Part shown: positions 23,601 through 36,421 of the stretch, one piece after another | Position numbering within the stretch: position 1 is the stretch's first letter | How the letters are laid out: every line of letters begins with the position of its first letter | Assembly (NCBI GenBank): GCA_950295325.1 | Contig: OX485805.1 | Coordinates: 47,144,758-47,208,757, forward strand | Source of the DNA: Polytrichum commune | Taxonomy: Eukaryota > Streptophyta > Polytrichopsida > Polytrichales > Polytrichaceae | Reading direction: 5' to 3' | DNA: 64,000 nt | Translations under genes and position numbers: made by a program | The notes under the pieces: model-generated | The model's input: only the letters and a program-made list of their open reading frames with translations | Databases searched by the model: none | Told to the model about the DNA's origin: nothing

Positions 23601-25657
23601 AGTTTTACCTCAGAGATAGTGTCGCAAAGGTCAACATGTGTGGTCTATAAGATCAAATGATGTCATTTTAAGGATCGATGCATTCTGGCATGATTAAAAT
23701 GGTTCTTGAGAATAATATCACTTGTAATGTTCTTGAATCAAAATTAGGTTAATTCATAATTTGTCTTGACATAGTGTCAATTATTCTAGTATCTAGACAT
23801 TGTGCAATCTTAAAAGGTGAAAGCATAGAATTTTTGTATGAACATTGCAATTGAGTTTGGCAAAGATTTAGTGGGTAAAAAGCTTATTCTGTATTTTTTG
23901 GTTGAAAGTCCCACAAAGCACTGAGAAGGATGCATATTCCAACAACCAATCATGGTCTCATGGAAACTTCATATGTCAAAAGGCAATTTGGAAGGAAGTA
24001 GCTAGCCTCTTAGTCTAAAAAGAACGTATGCAAATGATTGATTTTGCATAATGGAATCTTTACACGTTGAGTTCAATGTGGAGATGGTAATATGAAACCT
24101 TTGGGTTTTGCTTACAGCAGGTTGAGCCGAGAGGTTGAGCTACTTAGACTTGGATATATGAGGGGGAAGGGAAAGTTACGCTTATTTGTTTCAACATGGA
24201 ATCCAGATGTACATAATGTGCCAAAGAATGAAGAAGCGTGGATGAGGGTTTAATGTATATCAACGAAGAAATGGACTAGGATAGTTCGTCTTAGGTACAA
24301 TGAGATTGATCCAAATTTTGTCACATTGGTATGTTGATCTGCAGGCTCTTGGTCCTCCCTCGACAACATCAATTGTTGGGAGCGGCATTGGACCACATTT
24401 TATCTTTTCAGAAGGTGATAATGAGTTCAGGGATACCACAAATATCCAATGTTTGCAACATAATGTGCATACATACAATCCAATGGAAGCTGATGAAATT
24501 TTGAGCATCAAACTTGAGCCGATCGCTGCAGGCAAGTAGCTACTTGAATTAATTATGCACATTCTGGGTCATCTCTACATGTGTGTGACATATAACAATG
24601 TCCTGACGCTGTGTTCAAGTTTGGGTGGAAGCATACATTCAATGTATGTATAGTGGAAGTTACATTCATCAAAAATTTATGTGCCTCTTGGATACTTGTA
24701 ATTTAAGTTAATTTTAAGTTCATTCAACTGTTGGCGAATGCTTGTATCAATTCATGAAGAAATCTTCATTATACAGATTTTAGAATACTGTTTTACATTA
24801 GTGAATTTTGTGAACATAACTATACATGGAAAACTAACGTGTGGTTTAATCAAATCTATCCTTGGTCACAAAGTCAATTGGACAGGAGTCGTTGATTGCT
24901 ACCCCAAGTTCGCATGAGCGCTCCTATTGCATGTTACATCTTTTTGAAGGCGAGCTCTCATGAACTTATAAGAATATGGACATGTTTGGTTAAACTAATG
25001 TGTACCTATAATATAAGGCCGTGCATGGTTGTAACAGGTGATGTACCACTAGGTGAAAATAATCTCATGTCAAGTGTGGGGAAAGAACTTAATGAAACCA
25101 AAGCAACAAGTTATGTGCACCAACCACTTTCTGTGGCAGTGCCATGCATGGCCATGAATTCACACACGAACCGGTCCATCAAGCGAAGGCCCCGTTCCCG
25201 AAGGGATACAAGGGCAACATTGTCATCGTTCGACCAACCCGCAGCGACATTAAATACGGCGAGTGGAGGAGGCAACATGCTCTCCACAGACTCGAACCTC
25301 AACAATAATTATTGTAGCCGTGCTTCCACAACACATGCATTTGGGATCTCACTAGCCGACTCCCAACAAAACAACAACTACTTAGAATTTCTTCTTCAAT
25401 CCGATGGCTCTTTGATGCACAACATCCAAATTTTTAGCCCCGAGTTCCCGGTGTTCCTCACCAACAATCCTCAATGGGAGAAGTTGCCGGTGTTATACTC
25501 CGAGTCTAACAGTAACTCTAGTTTGCCCGATTGCAACAGCAAGTCGGAACCCGATTCTTGTAGCCCAGATAGCGTGATTACCAATTTTACGACAGACGTT
25601 TTTGACTCTTTGGAGCCATTGTCTTCAACTCCATCAGAATGGTGGGTTGTTCAATGA
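20653..25657 (+). CDS. DUO1: DUO1-like R2R3-MYB transcription factor
   Basis: Four exons: 20,653-20,855; 23,116-23,371 (or from 23,113); 24,345-24,531; 25,038-25,657. Phases close to give 421 residues. DUO1 drives male germ-cell (sperm) differentiation in land plants. R2 begins KGPWMPEEDEILVEYVRQFG and includes RDWSSIRSKGLLPRTGKSCR, the DUO1-type recognition region. R3 begins SGCKFSPEEEK, carrying the extra Lys typical of DUO1, then GNKWAKIASYLPGRTDNDVK. The C-terminal half (exons 3-4) has no domain I know; it is Ser/Asn-rich and ends acidic (FDSLEPLSSTPSEWW), as for an activation domain. Intron 1 (2.26 kb) falls at the R2-R3 junction. Intron 3 starts with GC (GCAAGT). The ATG chosen is the first one close to R2. 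A possible polyadenylation signal AATAAA lies near 25,738. The gene converges with the ATRIP-like gene. Confidence 0.9.
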
Positions 25658-26575
25658 AGGCATGGAGGGATGGAATCCAGCTTTGGACTTTTGTCGAATG
25701 TATGTTTTTGGTTGAAAAATAAAAAAGCAAGGACTTAATAAAAAGCTGGCATGATTGATCGAAAGGTGTAAGATGGAGATCCTCCCTCTGTTTTTGTAAT
25801 GTTCACATTGATGTCCAAGTTAGCAATTTGGAGTTTTGCATTGCATTGCAAAAAACAGGATGAATTGTAGAATACATACCATGTATACAAGATTTAAGTG
25901 CCTAAAAATTGAAAACCACCTTGAAGTTTGCATACGTAATCTTGCAACTATAATTTATTACCAAGTGCACACTGATAAGAAAGGTGTAACGTGCTGGTCG
26001 CAACATACATTAGTACTGCCGAGAAAGTCATCACTTAAAGTACTCACGGAAAGGAAAGAATCGAAACAATCTGTTGCATTAACTGGAGTTTGAAATACAT
26101 TGATGAGATCACAAAAAGTGCTTACCACATAACCACAACCTGAATAACCTGTTGTAATCTTCAATTGTGAAATACAGGATGGCACCACCACCATCGGCAA
26201 CTTTGTGAGATAGTGTGATTGTCTCCATCTGACTCTGGAATTGGTGTCAAAAGCTGGAATCTGGCCATGTGCTATAAAACAGCAATGTCATTGTGTTCCA
26301 TAGGCTATCATGGCAAGACGGGGTAAGAACCAAGCTTGCTAGTATATTTGCAAAGTGGTCAATCCCAGAGATTCTGCTGACATGTTAATTCATGATTGCA
26401 TACGAGGAGCCACATCACCACCCGTAACTTATGACCTTGCCACGGCCTGACCATTGTGTCTGGTAATGGACATGTGTCACCTGCCATCAACTGTAGTATC
26501 CACCCAGGAAAGGGCTTTTTCCATCCATCATGCAGTCCGTAATCACGGACTGGAAAAAGAAGCAGGTCTACTAGA
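25658..26575. other. convergent intergenic region
   Basis: This is the space between two convergent stop codons, presumably the 3' UTRs of both genes. AATAAA-like sequences occur near 25,720-25,740. No other feature is seen. Confidence 0.5.
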
Positions 26576-29500
26576 CTACTTTTGATCTTCGCCAAGCTCT
26601 ACAATAACCTGTTTCTGCAAGCCCCTGGCAAGCTCAATTAGTTCGGGACTCACGCTTGACTGTGCTCTGGAGTTTTGAGAAATAAGCTGCATCAACGTGC
26701 CTAAAACCAGTCTGCCAATTTCCTTGCTAGCCGTCAAAGATGCCAACACTGTGGAAGAGTGTGTTGAGTCGGATGCAAGCTTGCAAAGAAGGGCTAGTGC
26801 TTCGCTTATCAAACATGCCCTGTTTAATCCACAAGCACAGGGACATGGGTCAACAAATATCCAGGAATTCTTCTGGTGGACCCATCAAAATGCGAAGAAA
26901 TATTGCTAATAAAGTTATCCTTTAGCTCACTAGGAATTTTGGTCTGGAGTTGGTTGTTTTGCATACACAACCTTCCATGTTTGGTGAGTGCTTAGTGCTC
27001 GATGCTCAAAGGTAGTGTGGAGGTTTGAAAAAAGGAACATTCTTATTGATTCATTAAGGAATCCAAAACTCATTTTGGTATTCTAGAAAGGTCCTGAATT
27101 AAGTTTGGCCCTCAATGAACCAAAATCAATTGCTCTTCATTGAAATTCAGACACTACCACCAAGCATGCACGACGAATGGGAAAGTGATTCTTGATTTGT
27201 ATGCTAAAAACCCATTGAAAATAATAGGGGACAGACTCCAATGAGAAGTTGCATTGAGTTAAGGGATAACTCTGTTACAAGAACAAAGTCCCCCAATTTT
27301 ATGCAATAGAGTAAAAAGACAAGATTTCGGATGAAAATATATGGAAGAGCACCTACCTGTCTTCAGTGCAATCCATTTTTCCAATGTTATTTGTCATTTC
27401 GTCTTCCTCTGCTTTGAGCTCATTAGCTAACAGCAAGATAAGCCTCCAAGGTATAGTACAGCATGTCTCTCCACCTGAGACAACAATCTGTTCCTGATCT
27501 GCTACTCCATTTACATGGGACGGTTTCTCTTTCCCACTTTTAACAGTATTCATCACAGGTGGCCCTGCATTTTGGGCCTCTTGAGGTTGTTCACTTTGTA
27601 GACATGTCACACCTTCCGTAGTGTTGTTGGAATCTTTGAGAGCACATTGCTCTGCTTTGATGTGGTTCAGATGAATGTGCACCAGGATTGAAGTAGCTGC
27701 CTCTCCAGCTGATGCCAGAAAAGTCAGCACACGGACAACATTTCTTCTCAACATATACTCCTGCAAGGAGTGGCAGAATTTAGGACATAAAAACATCATA
27801 GCCAGATGAAATATACTGCACTGAACATGTCAATATAATAAGGGTGGGTTTACAAAAGGGTCCCGTCCAACAGACTTGGTGTCCAATGTACCCTTTAATG
27901 GACTTTACTTGCAGACTCAAAGATTGGGTTCTGCAACTAGGAGGAGGATTTTCTCCAGTGGGGACCATCAACTTTAGGGATCGCATGTGAGCACAACAAT
28001 TATTTCTAATACTCAAATCAAACAATTGAACATTTAGGGGCACTCATACTAGAGCTTGAGGACCTAAGGAACTAGGGAATTTTCAAAGGATCAAAACTTA
28101 CATGGAGCCCCACATGGCATGCAATAAACAACGCTTCATGGTCTACACTGGTTTGCCCACCTCAAAGAGGTGCAGTGTCTAACACAAAACCAGGAGACCA
28201 TTTTAATTCAAAATCCCACGACCCTTGTACCATTCTAACTTATTGTGTAAAAGGGTCCACAGGGATAGGATGGTAATGAAATAGTATTCAGTTGAGAGCC
28301 CAGTCGCATATGTCCTTGCACTACACTTGAAGGCCTATGACCACACAACTTTCAATGGTACAGCCTTCAGACAAGGCTCAAGGGCCCCCACAATGAAGTT
28401 TATAGTCACCATCCCTTGCCCTAGTGTAAAGTGGTTCTTGATACCCTCCTCCATCCAACCCATTCTCCCTGTCAGGTGATGCAGATTCTCTCATTAAAAA
28501 ATTCTTCCTTCTCTAGTTTATATAAGACCAATTGCAAACATTACAACTCCCAAAGTGAGTACCTTTAGACTGTTGGCCATATTTGCCAAACAGGAGGCCA
28601 AGCTATCCAACACAGCCACTTGAGTTCCCTTGCTTGAAAAATCACTCTGAGCTTCAGCTGCTAAAAATTCCTTAGCCTTGCCCTCATCTGGCATGTCGTC
28701 CCACTTTTGGCCAACATTTATGGAGTCGTGAGTGACACAGAAGATCTGAAGAAGACGTGGGCCTGCACTATGAAGGCTTCAGAGTGTGCTTGACCTGTTG
28801 CTTAAACAAATAGGAATAAATTCATCCAACACTAGAGTTACCCTCTAACTCAACATAACTTTTGGTCCGAAGTTGGTTGTGTTGCATACAACACCCTCCA
28901 TGTTTGTTGTCATAATCTACAATACATACTTTCAATGTCTGAAGCTTTATGGAATGATTTGGAATCCCTAGGATTTGTTTTCATAATAAATTACATGAAA
29001 ATATATCAGATTCAGATGTTTATCCTATTAGATTTCTCTCTGACAAATTTAAAGGTGTTGTGTGAAACTATTTTCAGAACAAAAATTGAATAGATGTGAT
29101 CAATAACATAGATTTACAGCACGGACTGACCAAAGAGAATGAGTGGTCCTTTAGAGGTTGAGTGCCTTGCATTTATTGCAACAAAATCCTATAAAATAAA
29201 CAGGAACAATCTACTCTGGGTGGAGACATTAGAGTAGGAAATGGATGGGTGCAGACCTACAGTGTAAGAGAAGGTGAACCATGCGGACTGCTTGTAGTTG
29301 AACACCCACACCTGCACTTGCTTTGAGCAATGAAGCTAAACCTCCATTCCACAACAAAGGCCCAAATCTGCAGAACAAAATTATGACAAATGTTCACAGA
29401 GAGTATTCCTCAGAAACAAAACACGCTTGCAGGTCACTGATAAATTGACAAGCTCATAGAATCTGAAGGTGCCTATACAGACAATGACTCGAGTGGTTGT

Positions 29501-32500
29501 GGTTGTGGTTCGAGCCCACTTTAACCACAACTACGATTTTTTTTGTTCACACACAACTACTCTTGTAGTTGAAGAGTGGACTTGACCTCAATGATCGGCC
29601 CTCCTATTGGTGCAATCCGTGGAATGGCGACAAACAATATATGGATTCTAGTGGAAAGTTTGTCTAAGAGCAATTTCCTCCTACAAATCCTCCCCTTCCA
29701 TGCTTTGGCCTTGACGTTCTCTCCTGGTGCCACATAGTAACTACAAACCAAATTGAACCAGAGAAAGTAAACTATAACCATTGCAACTACTCCCAACTTT
29801 GTAAGTTAGGCTATTTGACAAGCATAAGAATGACCCTCGTACAAACCTCGACTCACAGAGTTACTGAGAAAAGAGCAATGTGGAATCAACTTACTGTGCT
29901 CTCTCGATTGAAGGCTGGCTGTGCACCACAAGAAGATCCAAGATCGCAGTTGCCTCAAATCTGATCGCAGAGCTCGAAGAATGCAAAGCCAGATCAAGTA
30001 ACCACTGAAGAAACGCATTCAAATTTCTTGTCTCTAAATAAGGTACCAGTAATCCTTCTTGTCTTCTAGAGACACTTTGTTTTTCTGAATGCCCGTGTGC
30101 TGAGGTACTGGTGGTCGGTATTTGATTGTGTGACTCTGGAATGTGACAAATTACTCTAGGAGAAAAATATACAGGAACAGCCACTTGTTCCTTGCTAAAA
30201 GGGACAGAGCTGGAGTGGGACCAATCTACTCCTACATGTCTTGGATTCAATCTCTCCAAACCTTGGTTCTTCCCATTTTGGTCTGAGTTAACATCCATGC
30301 CAGTGGTATCTATGTTGTCACTGCAATTCACAATGACGTACAAAGTCCACATATCAATGGCATGATGCTTTAACGGTGGAAAGAGAAAATTGAGTAAACA
30401 GTGTTATCAAGCCTTCATTGCCTGAGGAGCCCCTCGGGGCTTTTTGTTGGTCAACCTTGCATTTCACCTTGAAGATGATGTCACTTGTTTGCAAGCTCAA
30501 CTAATGAAATGAGTCTACTTTCTATTCCATTTTAATGATCTGAAATTTTCCAAAATCTGAGTGTTTTATTGTAAACTTCATAGATCTCAGATTTCAACTA
30601 CACTACATGGCATGCTTTTCTATCAAATTTCCATATTTAAATACTAAAGCTAATTTTGACCTTATCATGGTACTTCCTGACATATGTTACATAAATTGTG
30701 AAGTTATTGTGAATTTTGGATTTTTTTCATAATTGATATTATTTACATTTAATATTGAATATTCTACAATTATCAGTTTGTGGTTCTATTATTATAGAAA
30801 TCTGGGAGTAAGTTAATGATACGGTTAGGTTACTATAGAAAATCATAGACAAAATAAATATACAATATTTAAGGTGCAAGATATGGTTGACCACATGGAA
30901 ATAGACAGTAAAGGGTTAACTAGTAAAAGGAGGCACGAACTTCTCAATGATTGATTAAGCACAACATGACTTCATTCATGAGAAAATGGTTTACAAACCT
31001 TGCCAGAATTTTTCCTCGGCATGAAGAATCAAGGCGAAGAGTGCAATTCAGAACATGAAGCGCACTTCGTACCAGGTCCACCTACAGAACGTCATCATTA
31101 CAATAAGTCAGGTCGCACCAAAAGTGACATTACAAAAGTCATCATTTATACATAAAAACCATTATATTGGAAAACAAGTCCAGCAATCAGTGAAATCATG
31201 ATGCAATAATAGGAGCATGTTCGAGCTTTCTAGAACAAAGAAGACAGTAGATGCAATGAAGTACGCATTATTTATGCAGATTAACAGGGTACATACATTA
31301 GAACAATTGCAGTATTGCAGTAGAGGTCCAAGAAGTGATGTTGAAGGAGTGAGCTTGTTTGCAACCTGCATCCATCTATCAACATATGAGCGAGAGAGAT
31401 ATAATATAAGTCTTCCAGGCTTGAATTACACCACAAGAACTTCATAAATAATTCAAGAACTTTATAAATTTAAGACTGCACGCACTAATCTGTACAGTCA
31501 AAAATCATCTTTGCTTACAAAGTTATCCTTTCATTCAATGGAACTTCTCAAGCATTGCCAAACAAATAAACTCAAGGTGCAGAGAGGAAGTAAAATCCTT
31601 ACATTCACGAGTGCATTGTGCAACTTTGAGCCAATTCCATCTTGCATTTCCTTCTTTGTCTGATGGTTGAGACTTTGTCTAAGCTTTGAGCTGAGTTTGT
31701 TTTGTGATTTTGATGAGCTGTTACCTAACTGCTTTGGATCAACATCCTTTGGACATCCCTCATGGGTGAACAAAACATACAGATCTTGGCGACAGACAGA
31801 AAAAATCTCAGACACAAGGGCAGCACCCTTGTTGTGAGACTCTTCAGAGTTCCAGATCTGTAGAAGAGAGTGACTAAGTTCGTTCCTGCTGTAAGTATTT
31901 TCCAGTCCCAAACCTCTCCCAGGCCTCACAGGCTGAACAATGAGATCCAACGTAGCATTTCCTGTATTTGATGGTTCTCTGGGTGGGAGCTCAGATGCCT
32001 GCAAGAGCCCAAAATACAGAACAGGTTATCAAATACATCTAGTACCACAATGAGAGAAAAGGCTGCCAAACCCAAGGAATGCAATGCAAAAGTTAACCTG
32101 GAGTTCTAGTGCCAACTGGGGAGCTTCACTTCTTGTCTTCACCTTTTGACTCAGGGTTATATAACCTGCAGAAAACAACAAAAGCTTAAGCGGTTACTGC
32201 AAATTTTGGATAGATAAGATTGAACTATGGAGCCTTTGAGAGATTTCACATTTTCTAGAACAAAATTTAGAAATATCACAGTTTATCGCAGGCAGTCCTG
32301 CAGATTCATCAAATAATTTCTGCAAAGTGGGCAGGGAACAAGGCTCTAAAGTTAGATAATGGGAAAGCACAGTCATCGTACTTTTCTCATCTATGAAGTA
32401 CACACAATAGAGTTTTCCTTAAGGTCTCTCAAAAACTCACAGTGTGGTAGGGAGTTTCGCCCCACTTTTGACAATTTATAATGTTTAAGGTGCGTTCAAT

Positions 32501-34960
32501 AGGTGTTGGAACCCCCAATCTTGGACATTTGAAGCAGAGGTGTTTGACTTTGGCCAAGACCCAGTTCTCTTAAAATGAAATCCCTGTCAAACTTTAGAAA
32601 GCACAATCTTAGGTGCCTTCAAATGTGTACCATGAAATTTATTTTAATATAGCCATCTTTTGGCCAAAGTCAAACACAACCCCTTCATTTCACCAAAATT
32701 GGGGGTTCCAACACCACCTGAATACTCCTTGAACATTATAAATTGTCAAAAGTGGGGCAAAGCTCCATATCAACAACATGGTTTTGAGAGACTTTAAGGA
32801 TGACTCTCTGAGAATACATAACCATTCTTGTGATGATGAAGTCTTAAGCCTTCTCTGAAGCTAGAATGCCTACAGATACAAGATGAGAAAAAAACGGAGA
32901 CCGTCATGCACCTTCCTGCGAATTCTGAGCCTTCAGCATCACTGAGTCTGAAGAATCTGCAGAATTACTGGCCTTGCGTGTCACCACATTGTGATCTTCT
33001 GTCTGCCAAGGTGCTGCCCACATCTCTTGATTCATTTCTCCCCTCGCCTGCAACCTTTTTTCCACTACCTTTTGAGATAAAACCTTTGGGTGAACATCAT
33101 TCAGTTTTCCATTTACTGCTTCAGGTGTTATTTCTTTGTAAAGAGAAAGAGAGCTCCTGTTCCCAGCCTCTGCCTCTGTTCCTCCCTCACGACAACGTTT
33201 ATCCACATCTGCCTCTGCTTGCCTGAAAATCTCAGAAAGTTTATGATGATTAGACAGAGACAGCTAAACAAATGAAAGACGACCTGTCTTTAACCAAATA
33301 CATCTAATATATATGTAAAATGAATTGGAGGCAGATTTGAGCTTGAATAAATGACCGAGACTCAAATGCATACCACGCATATCTGATCACCATTGTCACA
33401 TATGCCTTCATTTTACCTCCTCTGTTTTAGAGGTTCTGCTAAATATGGATTCAATACCATAGACCAAATGAAATATTATTCCAATGCTTGTTGGGGCAAG
33501 CATAGAGCAACTGGGCACCTTAAACTCTTGAGACTCTCTAACTCCTCTTTCAATGCTGCAGCTGAGTCCAGAGCAGCCCTGAGGCGATCCTCCTTCTCAT
33601 CACGTGCCCTTCGTGCTTCCAAAATCTGTTGGTCCTGCACATTAGAAGAAACTCAAAACACTTAGTGCTGTTTTTCACAACATCCAGGACATGAGATTTT
33701 TTATTTTTTATTTTAATTTTAAAAATGCACCCTTCAAGGAAAGACTTTTGAACACACCTTCAATGAGAGCTCCATCGCAAGTCGCTCCAATTCTTTTTGC
33801 TGTCACACATTCAGACCAACATCGCATTAAAAGGTATTGCAACTCCACAAACAGGTATTTAAATTCCAGATGAATGTCAGTCCAACAGTACATGGAACTT
33901 GAGGTCCCTAGTCTCCTATATCTGTGTAAGGGATAACCAGCTGCTCAAAACTTGAACCGATTTCTAGCTGCACTCTCTAGCAGTAAGCAACCTGGTTGTA
34001 TAGGCTCAATAGTCGACCTATCTCGGACTAATATGACCATTTAATGAGCTCGAGAATCTTCAATAATGACACCAAGTAATGAATATGATACTCACATGAG
34101 CTCCAAAAATTGTAAGGAAAATGACTACGGACACAATTTGGAATCCACAATCATCTCACACTCAATGCGTGTTTCACATCCTAGGAGAAGTGGGTGCAGA
34201 GCTAAAAGTGATTTAAGGCCTGCTTACCTTACGATTGGTGAAACTATGCTGTTCAGGATGATACTAATATGTAACGAGAGCAGTAGAAGAGCTCAATTTT
34301 GTGTATTCCATTCAAAAAATACATTTCTACACAGCTACTTTTGAACAAAAAACCTTGTTTTACCTGTATAAGATTGGCCTGATGAAGTGACGTTGTTCCA
34401 TTTCTCTCAGCCAAAAAATCGGAGTCGTGCCGCGGTTGAGCCCGTTGTGAACTAAACCCCCCATTTGACAAATGAACCTGCGAACTCGGAGTTGCCAATT
34501 GCATCCGAGGTGGCGCCATGTGCGACATTTGTCTCTGAAATGCATCATGTTGTGCTGCCTGAGAGGGAACTGCTTGAGAAGGACCTTCTCTCGCCCTCGG
34601 CTCCAAAAAAGCAGGCGGTCTGAAGCTCTGGGTTGGCAGGAGCTGCAAGTAATGCGCATCTTCGCTGTTGTGGAACCCGGGCCTGAATTGTTGCGAGCTC
34701 AAATTCGAGGTTCCAGAACCAGCATTTGCGTTTAAGTTCCATGTGGGCTGAATTGTGCAAATGGGCGCCTCAACCGACAAATTTCGAGAGGGCGGTTGCG
34801 ATTGTGCACCCGCATTGTTGTTGGTGAGCACCACTTGGCTTTGCTTTGCTTTCTGCTCCGCTTTCTGTATAACGTCTTCAAGAATACCGCTGTCGAGGAG
34901 ATCCTCAAGGAGGTCCCACGCTTCATCATACTCAGCTTGCGTCTGCGACTCGCCTACCAT
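26576..34960 (-). CDS. ATRIP: ATR-interacting protein homologue (SUV2/HUS2 type)
   Basis: Thirteen exons on the minus strand: 34,960-34,364; 33,799-33,758; 33,634-33,519; 33,222-32,912; 32,165-32,098; 31,998-31,603; 31,365-31,297; 31,081-30,999; 30,320-29,895; 29,367-29,261; 28,762-28,563; 27,760-27,357; 26,819-26,576. All phases close, giving 1,020 residues. ATRIP recruits the checkpoint kinase ATR to RPA-coated single-stranded DNA in the nucleus. An acidic N-terminus (EAWDLLEDLLDSG) is followed by a coiled coil (exons 2-3). The C-terminal helical region matches plant SUV2: VQLQAVRMVHLLLHCPRLLQ across the exon 10/11 junction, LRRNVVRVLTFLASAGEAAT (exon 12), then SSTVLASLTAS and ELIELARGLQKQV near the end. 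It is longer than the roughly 650-residue flowering-plant proteins I recall, mainly in the middle. Several introns hold MITEs. Confidence 0.85.
26925..27160 (-). repeat. dispersed repeats in ATRIP intron 12
   Basis: Two repeat segments lie in the last intron. Sequence at 26,935-26,990 (GAGTTGGTTGTTTTGCATAC) recurs at 28,850-28,905 in intron 10 (GAAGTTGGTTGTGTTGCATA). Sequence at 27,065-27,160 is the inverted counterpart of 14,325-14,415. Both families are unidentified. Confidence 0.55.
29466..29815 (-). mobile_element. Tourist/Harbinger-like MITE in ATRIP intron 9
   Basis: This copy is the inverted counterpart of the element at 63,241-63,716. Shared blocks on its minus strand include GGCACCAGGAGAGAACGT, then AGACAAACTTTCCACTAGAA, then CCAATAGGAGG and CCACTCTTCAA. 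It fills most of the 527-bp intron. The ends are more worn than in the other copy, so limits are approximate. Confidence 0.7.
32417..32799. mobile_element. foldback MITE in ATRIP intron 4
   Basis: The two halves are inverted copies over about 150 bp each. The left begins CCTTAAGGTCTCTCAAAAAC and the right strand reads CCTTAAAGTCTCTCAAAACC. Both halves contain GCCCCACTTTTGACAATTTA and TTGGAACCCCCAAT, and then GTGTTTGACTTTGGCCAA. A transcript of the intron would fold into a long hairpin. No protein is encoded and the target duplication is not clear. Confidence 0.75.
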
Positions 34961-35127
34961 CCCTCGCAGGTTGCGATTCTCGCGCTTGTCTCATTCAGAA
35001 CCCACGCAAACCCCCTCCTGCTCAATCCCAGAATGTTGGCATTCTTTGTAAAACCTGCACCAATGACCTGCACCTACACATCACCGACTTGCCCTTTCCC
35101 CTCTGCCTTCAGAAGTTCCAACTTATC

Positions 35128-35615
35128 CCTTAAAACCTTCAATTCCGCATGAACCTTCGCGGGCAATTAAAAATCTCCCGAATATCCAGAAATTCTTCTG
35201 CATCAAACCGAGGATGGATAATCTGTTGCTCCCTACAAAAGTCTGCCCCAGCGCATAAACCCTAACACAAGATTTCCGTTGTAAGTGACAGAACTTCACC
35301 CTTGTTCCTTAAACCTTCGATTGAACATTGCCCTTAAGGTGCATGAAAATCTCCCAAATTTCAGAAACCCCTTCTGCATCAAACCTCGGATGGATCATCT
35401 GCCGCTCCTTCCAAAAATATGCCCAAATGCCTGATGCAGTTTCCAGTGTCCAAGATAAACCCTAACACGGAAATTCCTGTGTATATGACAGAACCTCCAC
35501 TTATTCCTTAAACCTTCAAACACACGTGAAACTTCGCAGACATGAAAACCTCCCCCGAATTCGAAAAACCCTTTTCCATTAAACCTCCCACGGATAAACC
35601 CTATTTGTTCCCTTC
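35128..35615. repeat. tandem repeat upstream of ATRIP-like gene
   Basis: Three diverged units start at about 35,128, 35,307 and 35,506 (period about 180-200 bp; the third is partial). Each opens with CCTTAAA(A)CCTTC. The first two share TTCTGCATCAAACC and GGATGGAT. Units 1 and 2 carry ATAAACCCTAACAC and the third GATAAACCCTA, a telo-box-like element. The array sits 170-650 bp upstream of the ATRIP start codon, so it lies in its promoter or 5' UTR. Confidence 0.7.
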
Positions 35616-36421
35616 TTTTTTTCACAAACTTCCTTTGGTGTGTGAAAGGAGAGTTGACCACTGTACAATGTTGCAGGTAAGTTATGTCTAAGTATCTGAC
35701 AACAACATCATCTTTCTATGCTCATTCTGCCATGGAGATTCAATCATGCACCCCCAATGTGAACAATTTACCTACGAAAACTTCATGCACATGAAAACAA
35801 AGTTCACCCCTAAAACCTTGCAGCTACTAAGTAACCTATGTGACTATCATCCAGTGCTATTTAGGGCAACTGTGATGGAACTCTAACTTAGAAAAGGTTT
35901 CTCGTTTGCCTTGAAATCTGTGCATGGATATTGTTGGGTTGGGTAAATGATGCACAGATTGCAAAACCCTAAAAACACCATTCACGTTCTGGGATTTTTC
36001 TCCTACATACATATGTTTCAAATTAAATTGAATAATAGAAAACACATACTAAACTATTGCAGGTCCTATTCTATGCGCACATGATGTATTGTATCTATGT
36101 AGTAGTTTGAACACAATCAAATATTGCATATGTTGAATTCAATTGTCATTCTTTGGTGCATAGTTTGTATGATGTTATGTGTGTTGCTAAAAAACAATTT
36201 ATGATTTAATGGTTGTAAGTTTGGTCTCTTATATAGTGATAATTTTTGGGGGTGTTGGAAAATATGTCACGAGGTCCTAGATATATGGTGAGTTGTGTTC
36301 AATGATGAGCATTCCCAGTCATGAGTTGTGATTCATGGTTTTGCTATCAACATGGTGGGTCTTCGTGTTTGTTCAAGGATTTTCAAGTGTTGACTTCAAT
36401 AGCTTTGCATTTTATACCCTA
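35616..36421. other. intergenic, no gene seen
   Basis: AT-rich DNA with no recognisable feature. Confidence 0.45.

Noticed and set aside
30428-30445. Bacterial-style terminator (AGCCCCTCGGGGCT then T run)
   Set aside because: It lies in an intron of a plant nuclear gene on the opposite strand; a chance GC hairpin is more likely.
34472-35152. Plus-strand frames over ATRIP exon 1
   Set aside because: Antisense shadows of a conserved exon.
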